NCBI GenBank assembly: GCA_040882845.1
Contig: JBBEAM010000003.1
Span: forward strand, 1-64,000
Source: JBBEAM01 sp040882845
GTDB lineage: Bacteria; Pseudomonadota; Alphaproteobacteria; Kiloniellales; DSM-21159
DNA length: 64,000 nt
Direction: 5' to 3'
A program made the translations under genes and the position numbers. Below the pieces are notes generated by a model. That model was not told the DNA's origin. It did not search any database and saw only the letters and a program-made list of their open reading frames with translations. This document shows, in pieces, positions 1 through 8,483 of this stretch. Within the stretch, counting starts at the first letter, position 1; every line of letters starts with the position of its first letter.

Positions 1-4
1 CCGG

Positions 5-138
5 TCCCTGATCCGTCGCGCAGGGAATTCGGCAGAAAAAGCTCGATATAACAGCAGCTTACTCACGGACGGTTTGCCAGAATCGGCCTGATTCCGCCGA
101 AATACCCTGTAGATTCCCTGCATATCAGGGATTCGGCG
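5..138. repeat. Two CCCTG/CAGGG palindromes at the window edge
   Basis: TCCCTG and CAGGGA form perfect 6-bp inverted arms at 5-10/21-26 (10-nt loop) and again at 115-120/126-131 (5-nt loop). Each is followed by a TTCGGC box, so the unit is also directly repeated. No gene is supported in 1-390: the ORFs there are short, overlap the 228-337 repeat and lack a recognisable product. The unit could be the edge of an integration region or a dispersed intergenic repeat. The sequence shows only the symmetry. Confidence 0.35.
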
Positions 139-227
139 GCCGAGACGCGTTCGCGACAGACTGTCCACACCACCACCAAGTCCCGCCATATCTCGCTCCA
201 TAGGATATCCGCGCTGAAAGCCCCGGG

Positions 228-337
228 TTTCCGGGCCTTTCAGGCCTAGAGGAGACGCGCGGCGTGATTCGGAGACCGCGGAAAGGGGCCCAAGTGGTGC
301 CGCGTCTCTCTTGGCCGATTTCGCGACCATACTTTGG
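228..337 (+). repeat. Structured ~110-bp repeat, left copy
   Basis: This stretch aligns almost end to end with 10707-10819 in the same orientation; long identical blocks include TTTCCGGGCCTTTCAGGCCT at the start and GCCGCGTCTCTCTTGGCCGA near the end. Within it, GGCCT-TTC-AGGCC is a short hairpin, and GAGACGCGCGGCG near the left end is complementary to CGCCGCGTCTC-type sequence near the right end (intact in the right copy), so the element can fold into a long stem. Short ORFs crossing it are most likely non-coding. It lies 53 bp beyond the stop codon of the class III PLP enzyme gene and forms the left border of the 0.4-10.6 kb cluster. Confidence 0.8.
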
Positions 338-390
338 AGTTGCTCGCGCACACATAGGGCAATCCAAAACGTGCAGGCCGGTAAAGCATT

Positions 391-1695
391 TCAGGGGTTC
401 AGTGCGGTCTCGAGCGTTTCCAGGAGTTGCTCCGCGTGGACCGCGTTGAAAATCAGTGGAGGCCGGATCTTTAGGGTACTCGCCCGTTCGCCCGTTGTGG
501 AGATCAGTGTCCCGGCTGCCTTCATCCGGTTGACGATCCGCTTCGCTCCTGCAGGGTCAGGGTTGCCGGATACGGGATCTTGGATGTCGGCGCCGATGTA
601 GAGTCCAGCTCCGCGGATTTCCGAAATCTCGGCGTGGCGAGCTGCAATGTCGTTCAATCCCGATTTGATTAGTTTTCCCACCTGCTCTGCGTTCTCGAGC
701 AGGCCCTCATCATTTATGACGTCCAACGTCGTCTGTGCTGCCGCGATTCCGACTGGGCTACCACCAAAGGTATTGAAGTAGCGGGACTGCTCGCCGAAGG
801 CGGCAATTACCTCAGCGGATATGGCCGTTGCGCCGATCGGGTAGCCGTTTCCCATCGGCTTCCCCATGGTCACGATGTCTGGCTCCGCGTGATGGCGTTC
901 GAAGCCCCAGAATCGCTCGCCGCTTCGCCCGAAGCCGGACTGCACTTCGTCGGCGATGAAGAGCCCACCCCGGCGACGGGCGATCTCCGCCAGTCTTTTG
1001 AGAAGCCCCTGCGGCCGCGCGTAGATTCCGTCCGAGGCAAACAGGGAGTCGGCGATGAAGGCTGCAAAGCCGTGGCCATCGCGCTCCAGGCTTTCGATGG
1101 CGCCTTCGAACTCATCGGCGATGGCTTCTACCAGATCGTCCTCCTCGTCCGCGCCCGTGTCTGGCGCCGGGATGCGACGGAGGGACGGGGGATCCGGAAA
1201 GCCATTGCCCAAGGCTGGTGAGAGGCCCGCGGTCAGATAGGAATTGCCATGGTAGGCCCAGCGCGTGACGACGAAGCCGCGGCGCCCCGTGTTATGCATG
1301 GCGATCCGCGCGGCGAGATCGTTTGCCTCGGATCCCGTGCAGGTGAAGACCGCGTGGCGCAGTCCGCTGCCGAGGCTTTCCAGGAGCGCTTCCGCGTAGT
1401 CGAGAATCCCGTCTTCGAGGTAGCGCGTATGCGTGTTGAGCGTTGCCATTTGTTCTGAAACGGCCGCCGCCACCCGCGGATTGGAATGCCCTACGCAGGG
1501 AACATTATTGTAGGCGTCGAGATAGGGCCGTCCTTCCGGGTCGTATAGGAAGACGCCGTCGCCTCGAACGACGTGGAGCGGCTCCTCGTAGAACAGCCGA
1601 TAGGTAGGGCCGAGCAGGGCCTCGCGACGCGCAAGCTGTGCGCGAAGCAGGGATTGTTGCTTTCCCTCTCTGTCCGGATCTTCAGCTCTAGCCAT
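391..1695 (-). CDS. Class III PLP enzyme, phospholyase-like (AGXT2L/ETNPPL type)
   Basis: A fold-type I PLP enzyme of aminotransferase class III, 434 residues. The PLP lysine is Lys279 in TMGKPMGNG, with the cofactor-binding Asp249 in IADEVQSGFG. The N-terminal LLGPTYRLFY segment, NNVPCVGHSNP, LNTHTRYL and YFNTFGGSP match, from memory, the ethanolamine-phosphate / 5-phosphohydroxylysine phospholyase branch better than ordinary omega-transaminases. Such enzymes eliminate phosphate and ammonia from phosphorylated amino alcohols. A hydroxylysine-kinase-like protein is encoded at the other end of the cluster, which supports this reading. It is the last gene of the leftward potA-like/gntR/SDR set. 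An in-frame ATG at 1728 would add 11 residues; neither start has a strong Shine-Dalgarno. Substrate unproven; a plain aminotransferase remains possible. Confidence 0.85.
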   Translation of the reverse strand: MARAEDPDREGKQQSLLRAQLARREALLGPTYRLFYEEPLHVVRGDGVFLYDPEGRPYLDAYNNVPCVGHSNPRVAAAVSEQMATLNTHTRYLEDGILDYAEALLESLGSGLRHAVFTCTGSEANDLAARIAMHNTGRRGFVVTRWAYHGNSYLTAGLSPALGNGFPDPPSLRRIPAPDTGADEEDDLVEAIADEFEGAIESLERDGHGFAAFIADSLFASDGIYARPQGLLKRLAEIARRRGGLFIADEVQSGFGRSGERFWGFERHHAEPDIVTMGKPMGNGYPIGATAISAEVIAAFGEQSRYFNTFGGSPVGIAAAQTTLDVINDEGLLENAEQVGKLIKSGLNDIAARHAEISEIRGAGLYIGADIQDPVSGNPDPAGAKRIVNRMKAAGTLISTTGERASTLKIRPPLIFNAVHAEQLLETLETALNP

Positions 1696-1779
1696 TTTAC
1701 GAGCCACGCCCTCATTCCCAGGCCACATAGCGCAAATACCGATCAGCCAGTGAGCGCAGCTCCGATCGCCACATTGCTG

Positions 1780-2514
1780 CTAGACATGCTGGCCGCCATC
1801 GATATGCAGCTCTGTGCCGTTGATATAGGAGGATGTTTCGCCACAGAGAAAGAAGATGGATTCCGCAACCTCGGCCGGCGTACCCAACCTTCTGGCAGGC
1901 ACGATCGCGTTCACGAGCGCGTCCGTTCCGGGGGAGAGGATCGACGTCTCGATCTCGCCGGGCGAGACGGCGTTGGCGCGCACCCCTGAAGGTCCGAACT
2001 CATGCGCCAGTTCGCGGGTCAGTGCTGAGAGGCCAGCCTTCGAGACCGCGTAGGCGGCGCCGGCAAAGGGATGCACATGCGAACCGGCGATCGACGTGAC
2101 ATTCACGATCGCGCCCTTTGCCGACTGGAGGTTGGGCATCAGGATTCTGGCGAGAAGGGCGATGGAAACAAGGTTCACATTGATGACCTGTGCCCAGGTC
2201 GCCGCGTCGGTGGTGGCGATCCCGAGCCGGTCACCATTGGGTCCCTTCGGCGATATGCCAGCGTTGTTGATCATGGCGTGGAGCTTCCCGTCGGTAAGTC
2301 GGCGCTTGATTTGCTCCGCCAAGCGTTCGATTTCGTCGAGGTTACTGAGATCCGCCTGAATGTGATTGATGGTAGCTTCAGCGTAGAGGCAGTCAGCGGA
2401 AACAGCCTGGCGCGACAGAGTCAGAATGCGCCAGCCCTTCTCCTGAAACAGCTTCGCTGTGGCATGTCCAATACCACGACTGGCACCGGTCAAGAGCACT
2501 GTTGGGGCGCTCAT
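1780..2514 (-). CDS. SDR family NAD(P)-dependent oxidoreductase
   Basis: A classical short-chain dehydrogenase/reductase of 244 residues. The Rossmann motif TGASRGIG lies near residue 10, NNAG near 87, the catalytic serine in VTSIAGS, and the YAVSK Tyr-Lys pair near 155. The C-terminal YINGTELHIDGGQ is typical of the 3-oxoacyl reductase/glucose dehydrogenase-like branch. It probably oxidises or reduces a hydroxyl or carbonyl group in the pathway encoded by this cluster. It sits 75 bp downstream of the GntR gene and 84 bp upstream of the PLP-enzyme gene on the same strand. Substrate cannot be inferred from sequence. Confidence 0.85.
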   Translation of the reverse strand: MSAPTVLLTGASRGIGHATAKLFQEKGWRILTLSRQAVSADCLYAEATINHIQADLSNLDEIERLAEQIKRRLTDGKLHAMINNAGISPKGPNGDRLGIATTDAATWAQVINVNLVSIALLARILMPNLQSAKGAIVNVTSIAGSHVHPFAGAAYAVSKAGLSALTRELAHEFGPSGVRANAVSPGEIETSILSPGTDALVNAIVPARRLGTPAEVAESIFFLCGETSSYINGTELHIDGGQHV

Positions 2515-2589
2515 ATTCTTTTTCCTATCCAGATCGTTTGATTCCTTGCATGAAGCGATGTCTCTAAATTCTCCCGCCTGGTGTGGCAG

Positions 2590-3309
2590 TCAGTTCTCTT
2601 CCGATTCCGGAATATTGTTAAGGATGGCGCGGCCACCGTGGAGGATGTCGTCCATGATCGCCTGGCTGGCGGCTTCAGGATCGTGACGGAAGATCGCATC
2701 GGCTACCGGGTAGTGGAAATCGATCATCTCGCGCCCGCCGTCGAGGTAGGATCGGGCGATCAGCGGCCCCATTTGCAGCCAGAGTCGCTTTAGCGTTCCG
2801 TGCAGGATCGGCATCTTCGCGATCTTTGGAAGCTGAAAGTGGAAAGCCTGGTTGAGCGCAAGACCCTCCAGGCGGTCGTTCCTGGCCATCGCCTTTTCAT
2901 TCTTATGAATGAGGTCCTTCAAAATCTCGATGTCCGCGGGCGTCGCCACCTGGGCTGCTCTTTCCGCCGCTAAGGCTTCGAGCTTTAGCCTGATCTCTCT
3001 GATCTCGAGGTAGCTGTCGCGGGTGATGATGGGGATGCGGATGTCTTTCGGGGAGCGAAGGATTAAGGCATCGTCCTGAATCAGCTTCAGAAGGGCATCC
3101 CTCACCGGCGTGACGCTGACGCCGAGCTGCTCGGCCAGCTTGCGAATCCGCAGCCGTTCGCCCGGTTCGAAGCGGCCTTTGATCAGGGCGTCGCACAGGG
3201 TCATGAAGACCGTGTTGCTGAGATTGTGGTGCTGGATGGTAGGCAGTTCCGATCCGCTGTTGGAGACCGGTTCGATCGCGTCGGAAAATCTTTTTGAGCT
3301 TTCTGCCAT
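2590..3309 (-). CDS. GntR family transcriptional regulator, FCD domain
   Basis: 239 residues. A winged helix-turn-helix at about 28-95 (LAEQLGVSVTPVRDALLKL) is followed by an all-helical FCD effector domain at about 100-230. NQAFHFQLPKIA and a later MIDFHYPV histidine resemble the metal/ligand site of that domain. FCD regulators usually repress catabolic genes for organic or amino acids and are released by the substrate. The gene lies between the transporter ATPase gene and the SDR gene, so it most likely controls this cluster, perhaps through the TGTA-N6-TACA site in the divergent region near 4714-4727. Confidence 0.88.
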   Translation of the reverse strand: MAESSKRFSDAIEPVSNSGSELPTIQHHNLSNTVFMTLCDALIKGRFEPGERLRIRKLAEQLGVSVTPVRDALLKLIQDDALILRSPKDIRIPIITRDSYLEIREIRLKLEALAAERAAQVATPADIEILKDLIHKNEKAMARNDRLEGLALNQAFHFQLPKIAKMPILHGTLKRLWLQMGPLIARSYLDGGREMIDFHYPVADAIFRHDPEAASQAIMDDILHGGRAILNNIPESEEN

Positions 3310-3371
3310 GTGAAGCTACCGCGAGGCTGGTTTCTGTGATCGGTCGGGCGATACGAAGTTCATAAGACGCA

Positions 3372-4454
3372 TTATTGAGGAAAGAGCCGACAGTGTTCGG
3401 GCGGAAGCGCCAGAGAGATGTTATCGCCGGTGCGGAGCGTCTCTATTCGATCTGCTTCCGAGCTGGTCGCCGTGATCGCCTGCCCACCTGGCAAGACGCA
3501 ATGCACGTGAAGCCGATCGCCAGCGTAGATCATCTTTTGGATCGTGGTTTGGAGAACCTCTGGTCCCGCACCCAAGGATACCCTTTCCGGCCGGATGGCA
3601 AGCATGACGCTTGTTCCGGGTTCGACGACCGCCTCGGTCGGCACGCGCAGTTGCACGTTTCCGCCGATATCGACGAGCGCGTCTTTTCCTGAGCGCTTAG
3701 AAACCACCCCCCGCAGCATGTTGTTGTCGCCGATAAAGCCGGCGACGAACTCGTTGGCGGGATGCTCATAGACTTCGTTCGGTTCGCCGACTTGTTGGAT
3801 GCGACCACCGTCGAATACGGCAATCCTATCCGACATGGTGAGCGCTTCGGTTTGGTCATGCGTCACGTATACGGTCGTAACCCCGACTTTATCGTGGAGC
3901 GAGCGGATCTCCATCTGCATGCGTTCCCGAAGCTGTTTGTCGAGAGCGGCGAGAGGCTCGTCCATCAGTACAATGTGGGGCTCGAAGACCAGAGCGCGGG
4001 CCACCGCGACGCGTTGTTGCTGGCCGCCTGAAAGCTGGCTCGGGCGGCGGTCTGCGATCGCCTCCATGCCGACCATCGTTAGTATAAGGTGAGTCCTCTC
4101 GCGCACTTCGCTTTGTGGGCGCCCCCTCACCTTCAAAGGGAAGGCAACGTTCTCGGCCACTGTCATGTGTGGGAACAGTGCGTAAGATTGAAAGACCATG
4201 CCGATGTTGCGCCGGCTAGGCGGCGTCTCGACGATGGACTGGCCCGCGACCAGAATGTCGCCTCCCGTAGGCTTTTCGAACCCGGCCAACATCATCAAGG
4301 TGGTTGTCTTGCCCGAGCCTGATGGGCCGAGCAGCGTGAGAAACTCACCTGCGCGAATATTGAGGTCGAGGTCGTCTACGACATTCGTACCTTCCGTAAA
4401 GTGCTTACGCACTCCGCGGAAGCTGACCGAGCTGCTGCCGTTCATCTCTTGCAT
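3372..4454 (-). CDS. ABC transporter ATP-binding protein, PotA-like
   Basis: 360 residues. Walker A GPSGSGKTTTL is near 43, followed by the Q-loop (MVFQSYALFP), signature LSGGQQQRVAVARAL, Walker B VLMDEPLAALD and the switch histidine in YVTHDQ. The C-terminal 100 residues form the TOBE domain of the spermidine/putrescine and iron(III) transporter ATPases. It should energise uptake by the two permeases and the periplasmic binding protein encoded divergently at 4795-7484. The gene is the first of the leftward unit; the regulator gene follows after 62 bp. Polyamine specificity is only a family label. Confidence 0.9.
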   Translation of the reverse strand: MQEMNGSSSVSFRGVRKHFTEGTNVVDDLDLNIRAGEFLTLLGPSGSGKTTTLMMLAGFEKPTGGDILVAGQSIVETPPSRRNIGMVFQSYALFPHMTVAENVAFPLKVRGRPQSEVRERTHLILTMVGMEAIADRRPSQLSGGQQQRVAVARALVFEPHIVLMDEPLAALDKQLRERMQMEIRSLHDKVGVTTVYVTHDQTEALTMSDRIAVFDGGRIQQVGEPNEVYEHPANEFVAGFIGDNNMLRGVVSKRSGKDALVDIGGNVQLRVPTEAVVEPGTSVMLAIRPERVSLGAGPEVLQTTIQKMIYAGDRLHVHCVLPGGQAITATSSEADRIETLRTGDNISLALPPEHCRLFPQ

Positions 4455-4698
4455 TGGAAACCCCGAGCTCCTGAGCGGTCGCCTTCGTAGACATTCATTA
4501 GCTTGCCGATGCGTCCCTCGTCCTGTGCGGCCGCTGCGTCTCTGCTGCCCTCATCGTCGCCCGAGCCTCGTTTCACGCAGCCTGAAACATGTCGACGTTG
4601 CTCTATCAGCGATCCGGTCTGGCAAGGCGCAAAGTCGCCAAAAAGGAGGCGGGTAGCGGACTTCATCGGCTGAGCCCCAGCTGAAGGATAGAAGCAGG

Positions 4699-4729
4699 TT
4701 GACGATAATATTTGTAATATGATACATCA
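4699..4729. promoter_or_regulatory. AT-rich divergent control region with TGTA-N6-TACA palindrome
   Basis: The 340-bp gap between the divergent transporter genes is GC-rich except for an AT-rich core at about 4695-4745. It contains TTGACG (4699-4704), a possible -35 for the rightward genes, and TGTA-ATATGA-TACA (4714-4727), an inverted repeat of the size bound by FCD-type GntR dimers. The -10 element is not clear: ATACAT sits 17 nt after TTGACG. I see no other gene in 4455-4794. Operator assignment is inference. Confidence 0.4.
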
Positions 4730-4794
4730 AACATCGTTTTATGCAACACCTGCCTGAGAGATAAAACCTGGATTGATTGAATAGGGGACTTCCA

Positions 4795-5850
4795 ATGCCG
4801 TTGAAAAAGCCGATTACACGCCGCACAGCTCTGGCTGGAATAGGGGCTGGCCTTGCCGCGCCGATGCTGAACATCCGCGCGTTGCGGGCCGATCAAGGCG
4901 TCGTCTACGTAAATAGCTGGGGCGGGTCTTGGACCGATGCCGAACGGAAGGCGATCTTCGATCCCTTTACCGAAGCCACCGGCATCGAAGTCGTTCCGGT
5001 AACTCCGGTCAGCATCGCCAAGCTGCGCGCCCAGGTGCAGATGAACGACTACGAGTGGGACGTGTCGAATATGAACCCGATCGAAGTTTATCAGGCGGAG
5101 CTTGAGGACTTGGTGGAGCCGCTGGACTTCGACATCATCGACCGCGACAAGCTCGCGTCCAACGCCGTGGTCGGCAATAGCCTTGAGATGCTCACCATCG
5201 CAACCGCCTTGGTTTACCGGACCGACAAGTTTCCAAACGGCGGTCCGCAGTCCTGGGCCGACTTCTGGGACGTCGAGCGCTTCCCTGGTCCGCGTGGCCT
5301 CTACAATCGCGCATTCACGAACGTCGCCATTGCGCTGCTCGCCGACGGTGTGGCGCCGGAAGATCTTTATCCGCTCGATCTCGACCGGGCTTTCAACAAG
5401 CTCGACGAGATCAAGGATCACGTCACCGTTTGGTGGTCGCAGGGCGGTCAATCCGAGCAGATCATCCGCGACGGCGAGATCGTCATGGGCTCCATGTGGA
5501 ATGCCCGCGCGCAGTCAGTCATTGATGGCGGCGCTCCGGTAGAAATCGTCTGGAACCAAGCCGAGCACCTCTCGACGAACCGTTTCGTCGCCAAAGGAAC
5601 GCCGCGGACGAAAGAAGCCATGCAGTTCATGGAGTTCGCCGTTCAACCCAAGCCGCTCGCCGAGTTCTGCGATGCCCTGACCTACGGTCCGCTCAATCCA
5701 AAGAGTCTCGACTACCTCTCACCGGAGCGTGTCGAAGTTATGCCGACCCGACCAGAATACGTGAAGATCGGTTTCCACCACGATCCGAGCTGGCTTGCGC
5801 CCAAGCTTACAGAGCTCACCGAGCGCTACAACAGCTGGCTAGCTAGCTAA
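4795..5850 (+). CDS. Extracellular solute-binding protein, PotD-like, Tat-exported
   Basis: 351 residues. The N-terminus PITRRTALAGIGAGLAAP is a twin-arginine (Tat) signal peptide. The mature part has the PotD/Fe-binding type 2 periplasmic fold (VVYVNSWGGSW at the start; DGEIVMGSMWNARAQS in the second lobe). It should capture the substrate of the adjacent permeases in the periplasm. ATG 4795 is chosen because AGGGGA lies 6 nt upstream; an earlier in-frame TTG at 4777 would put that site inside the coding sequence. It heads the rightward operon. Ligand unknown; the family covers polyamines, other cationic amines and opine-like compounds. Confidence 0.9.
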   Translation: MPLKKPITRRTALAGIGAGLAAPMLNIRALRADQGVVYVNSWGGSWTDAERKAIFDPFTEATGIEVVPVTPVSIAKLRAQVQMNDYEWDVSNMNPIEVYQAELEDLVEPLDFDIIDRDKLASNAVVGNSLEMLTIATALVYRTDKFPNGGPQSWADFWDVERFPGPRGLYNRAFTNVAIALLADGVAPEDLYPLDLDRAFNKLDEIKDHVTVWWSQGGQSEQIIRDGEIVMGSMWNARAQSVIDGGAPVEIVWNQAEHLSTNRFVAKGTPRTKEAMQFMEFAVQPKPLAEFCDALTYGPLNPKSLDYLSPERVEVMPTRPEYVKIGFHHDPSWLAPKLTELTERYNSWLAS

Positions 5851-5871
5851 GACCTGAGCAGCAGCACGAGA

Positions 5872-6696
5872 ATGACTATGTCAGATGGCGTTCGCTCATG
5901 GCTTTTGCCGGGCTTGCCGCTGGTATTTCTCGTGCTGCTCTTTGGTTATCCGGTTGCCGAGTTTCTGTCGGTCGCCTTTACTGATCCTGCCGGCCCCTTC
6001 GCACCATTCCTCCACCTCGTCTCGGAGTCCGTATATCGGATCGTCCTTGGGCGCACGATCACGAACGCCCTGTTCGTCGTCGTCGTCGTAGTTCTGCTTG
6101 CCTTTCCCCTGGCCCTTACGATTGCTCACGGGCCGCGCGTCGTCTCCCGAACGCTCTTATTTGTTGTCGCGGTCAGCTTTTGGACCAGCTTCGTCGTAAA
6201 AAGCTACACTTGGATTATCGTGCTTGGTAATCGCGGTCCGATCGTCGAGCTCGCAAATCTGCTCGGGCTGGATTCGCCGCGAATACTTTTCACGTCGCTC
6301 GCTGCGGTGATCGGTATGGCCCATATCCTGGTGCCCTTCGCCGTGCTCGTGCTGGTGCCGTCGCTTCTCAGGATAGACCGCAGACTCTTACTTGCAGCGC
6401 ACGGTCTTGGCGCATCGCGGCTGCAGATCTTCCGCACGGTCATCTTACCGCTCTCCGCGCCCGGGTTGTCGGCGGCCGCTTTGCTGAGCTTCGTGCTTTC
6501 GATCGGCTACTACATCACCCCGGCGCTGCTTGGCACGCCGCGGGAAATGATGATCGCGCAGCTTATCGTCCAGCAGATTGAAGAGCTCCTGGAGTGGCGC
6601 CTCGCCGCGGCGCTGAGCCTCGTGCTGCTGACAGTTACCGTCGTGCTTTCGACACTGTACCGTAAGGCGAGCGCCAAAGCCGGGGGAGAGGCCTGA
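5872..6696 (+). CDS. ABC transporter permease, PotB-like
   Basis: 274 residues with about six hydrophobic segments, beginning SWLLPGLPLVFLVLLFGYPV. The cytoplasmic loop AAHGLGASRLQIFRTVILPLSAPG is the EAA motif that contacts the ATPase. It forms the inner-membrane channel with the next gene product. ATG at 5872 is used; ATG 5878 is an alternative with little difference. Its stop codon shares bases with the start of the next gene (TGATG), which indicates translational coupling. Confidence 0.9.
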   Translation: MTMSDGVRSWLLPGLPLVFLVLLFGYPVAEFLSVAFTDPAGPFAPFLHLVSESVYRIVLGRTITNALFVVVVVVLLAFPLALTIAHGPRVVSRTLLFVVAVSFWTSFVVKSYTWIIVLGNRGPIVELANLLGLDSPRILFTSLAAVIGMAHILVPFAVLVLVPSLLRIDRRLLLAAHGLGASRLQIFRTVILPLSAPGLSAAALLSFVLSIGYYITPALLGTPREMMIAQLIVQQIEELLEWRLAAALSLVLLTVTVVLSTLYRKASAKAGGEA

Positions 6697-7484
6697 TGGT
6701 CGGCCCCCTGGCGATTCTACTAGCCATTCTCGCGGCGGCCTTCCTCATCCTGCCGCAGCTCATCGTGGTGCCGGTCGGCTTCTCGACCTCACCCTCGCTT
6801 CAGTTCCCGCCACCCGGCTACTCGATGGAGCTCATGCGCCGGCTGTTCGACGATCCTGGCTGGGCGCAGGCCTTCTACAACAGCCTGGTGATCGGCATCG
6901 GCGCTTCGATCCTCGGGACCTGCCTCGCCCTGGCCGCGGGGCTCTGGCTCTACCGACACCGGAAAATGGGCCGCAGGAACTTCGAAGCCCTTTTCTTTCT
7001 GCCGGTCTTTGTGCCCACGATCGTCAGCGCCGTCGCCTACTACTTCGTTTTCGGCCAGTTGGGCCTGAACGGCAGCCGGGTGGGCCTGATCATCGCCCAT
7101 GCGTCGCTCGGCCTGCCCATCGGGTTGTTGGCGCTCAAGCCGACAATTCTTCGCCTCGATCCCACGCTCGACAAGGCGGCGGAGTCCTGCGGCGCCAGCA
7201 GCTTCCAGATCTTTCGTTGGGTGACGCTGCCGGCCTTGCGTCCGGGGATCCTCGTGGCCGGGCTCTTCGGCTTCCTGCATTCCTTCGACGAGACGGTTGT
7301 CGCTGTCTTCATCGCCGGGCGCGATGCCGAAACTCTGCCCAAGAAGATGTTCGAGAGCATCCGCCTTGAGACCGACCCGATCATTGCAACCGTCTCCAGC
7401 CTGCTGTTTGGCGGAGTACTGGCAGCCTGCCTGCTCTATGCCGCGTTGGCCGGCCGCCGCATGCAGATCAGCACCTCACCTTAA
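6696..7484 (+). CDS. ABC transporter permease, PotC-like
   Basis: 262 residues with about six membrane segments, starting VGPLAILLAILAAAFLILPQLIVVPVGFS. The EAA loop is ESCGASSFQIFRWVTLPALRPG. It pairs with the upstream permease in the importer. Its start overlaps the upstream stop by one base. The DETVVAVFIAG segment in the last third is common in PotC-type subunits. The next gene begins 30 bp downstream, so the hydrolase, oxidoreductase and kinase genes are probably on the same transcript. Confidence 0.9.
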   Translation: MVGPLAILLAILAAAFLILPQLIVVPVGFSTSPSLQFPPPGYSMELMRRLFDDPGWAQAFYNSLVIGIGASILGTCLALAAGLWLYRHRKMGRRNFEALFFLPVFVPTIVSAVAYYFVFGQLGLNGSRVGLIIAHASLGLPIGLLALKPTILRLDPTLDKAAESCGASSFQIFRWVTLPALRPGILVAGLFGFLHSFDETVVAVFIAGRDAETLPKKMFESIRLETDPIIATVSSLLFGGVLAACLLYAALAGRRMQISTSP

Positions 7485-7514
7485 GTCTGAAGAGAAATCG
7501 AACGGAGTTTAACT

Positions 7515-8483
7515 ATGACCGATCCGCTCGCGCAAAAACGCGATTTCTGGCCCGCAATCGAGCCCTATAACACGGGACGCCTGAAGGTCAGCGATCAGCA
7601 TGAATTATATTATGAAGAAAGCGGAAATCCCGACGGCGTGCCGGTAGTCTATCTGCACGGCGGTCCCGGATACGGCTCTAGTCCGACGGGACGCCGCTTC
7701 TTCGACCCGGCTCATTACCGCATCGTCGTGTTCGACCAGAGAGGCTGCGGCCAGTCGACGCCGCTCGGGGAGATTCGGGACAACACCACGACCGCCTTGG
7801 TCGAGGATATGGAAAAGCTCCGCGAAATGCTGGAGATCGACCGCTGGATGCTTTTCGGTGGCTCCTGGGGCGCGACGCTCGGCATCGCCTATGCGCAGGC
7901 GCATCCGAAGCGAGTTCTGACAGCGGTTTTGAGAGGCATCTTTCTCGCTTCCAAGGCGGAAGTGGACTGGTTCGTCTACGGTGTGCGTCAGTTCTATCCT
8001 GAACCGTGGGAAGAGTTCGCGTCCTTCGTTCCGGAAGAGGAGCGTGACGACCTGCTCACCGCCTACGCGAAGCGGCTGGAGAGCCCCGATCCGGAACTGC
8101 GCAAAGCAACTGCCATCGCCTGGAGCCGCTACGAGGGATGCTGTGCCACGCTTCTGCCGAGCGAGGAGACGGTTAGCGGTTTCGAGGACGAGACCGTCGC
8201 TGTGGGGCTTGCGCGAATGGAGACCTCGTACTTCCTGAACGAGATCTATTTGCCGCCGAACCACTTGATGGACAACATGCACCGCATGGCGGACGTGCCC
8301 GGCGTCATGGTCCAGGGGCGTTACGACATGCCGTGTCCGCCGCACACCGCCATGGCCGTGCATCGGCGCTGGCCTGCGTCGAAGCTGATCATCGTTCCCG
8401 ACGCGGGGCATATGTTCACGGAGCCGGGCATTCGCGACGCCTTGCTCAACACCATGGACGAGCTCAAAAGCGTTCGATTATGA
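7515..8483 (+). CDS. pip: Proline iminopeptidase-like alpha/beta hydrolase
   Basis: 322 residues of the S33 peptidase family. The oxyanion motif HGGPGYG is at about 49-55, the nucleophile Ser117 in GGSWGA, Asp271 in QGRYDMPCPP and His299 in DAGHM. Proline iminopeptidase releases N-terminal proline from peptides in the cytoplasm; close relatives also act on amides and esters. It lies in the rightward operon of the island, 30 bp after the permease gene, and its last codons overlap the start of the oxidoreductase gene. A second, different copy starts at 63790. The island copy may have a specialised amide or peptide substrate. Confidence 0.85.
   Translation: MTDPLAQKRDFWPAIEPYNTGRLKVSDQHELYYEESGNPDGVPVVYLHGGPGYGSSPTGRRFFDPAHYRIVVFDQRGCGQSTPLGEIRDNTTTALVEDMEKLREMLEIDRWMLFGGSWGATLGIAYAQAHPKRVLTAVLRGIFLASKAEVDWFVYGVRQFYPEPWEEFASFVPEEERDDLLTAYAKRLESPDPELRKATAIAWSRYEGCCATLLPSEETVSGFEDETVAVGLARMETSYFLNEIYLPPNHLMDNMHRMADVPGVMVQGRYDMPCPPHTAMAVHRRWPASKLIIVPDAGHMFTEPGIRDALLNTMDELKSVRL

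Noticed and set aside
125..367. Short ORFs across the left repeat, and similar ones near 10589-10964 across the right repeat
   Set aside because: Their translations are similar only because the repeat is duplicated; low-complexity, no ribosome-binding sites, several frames open at once.
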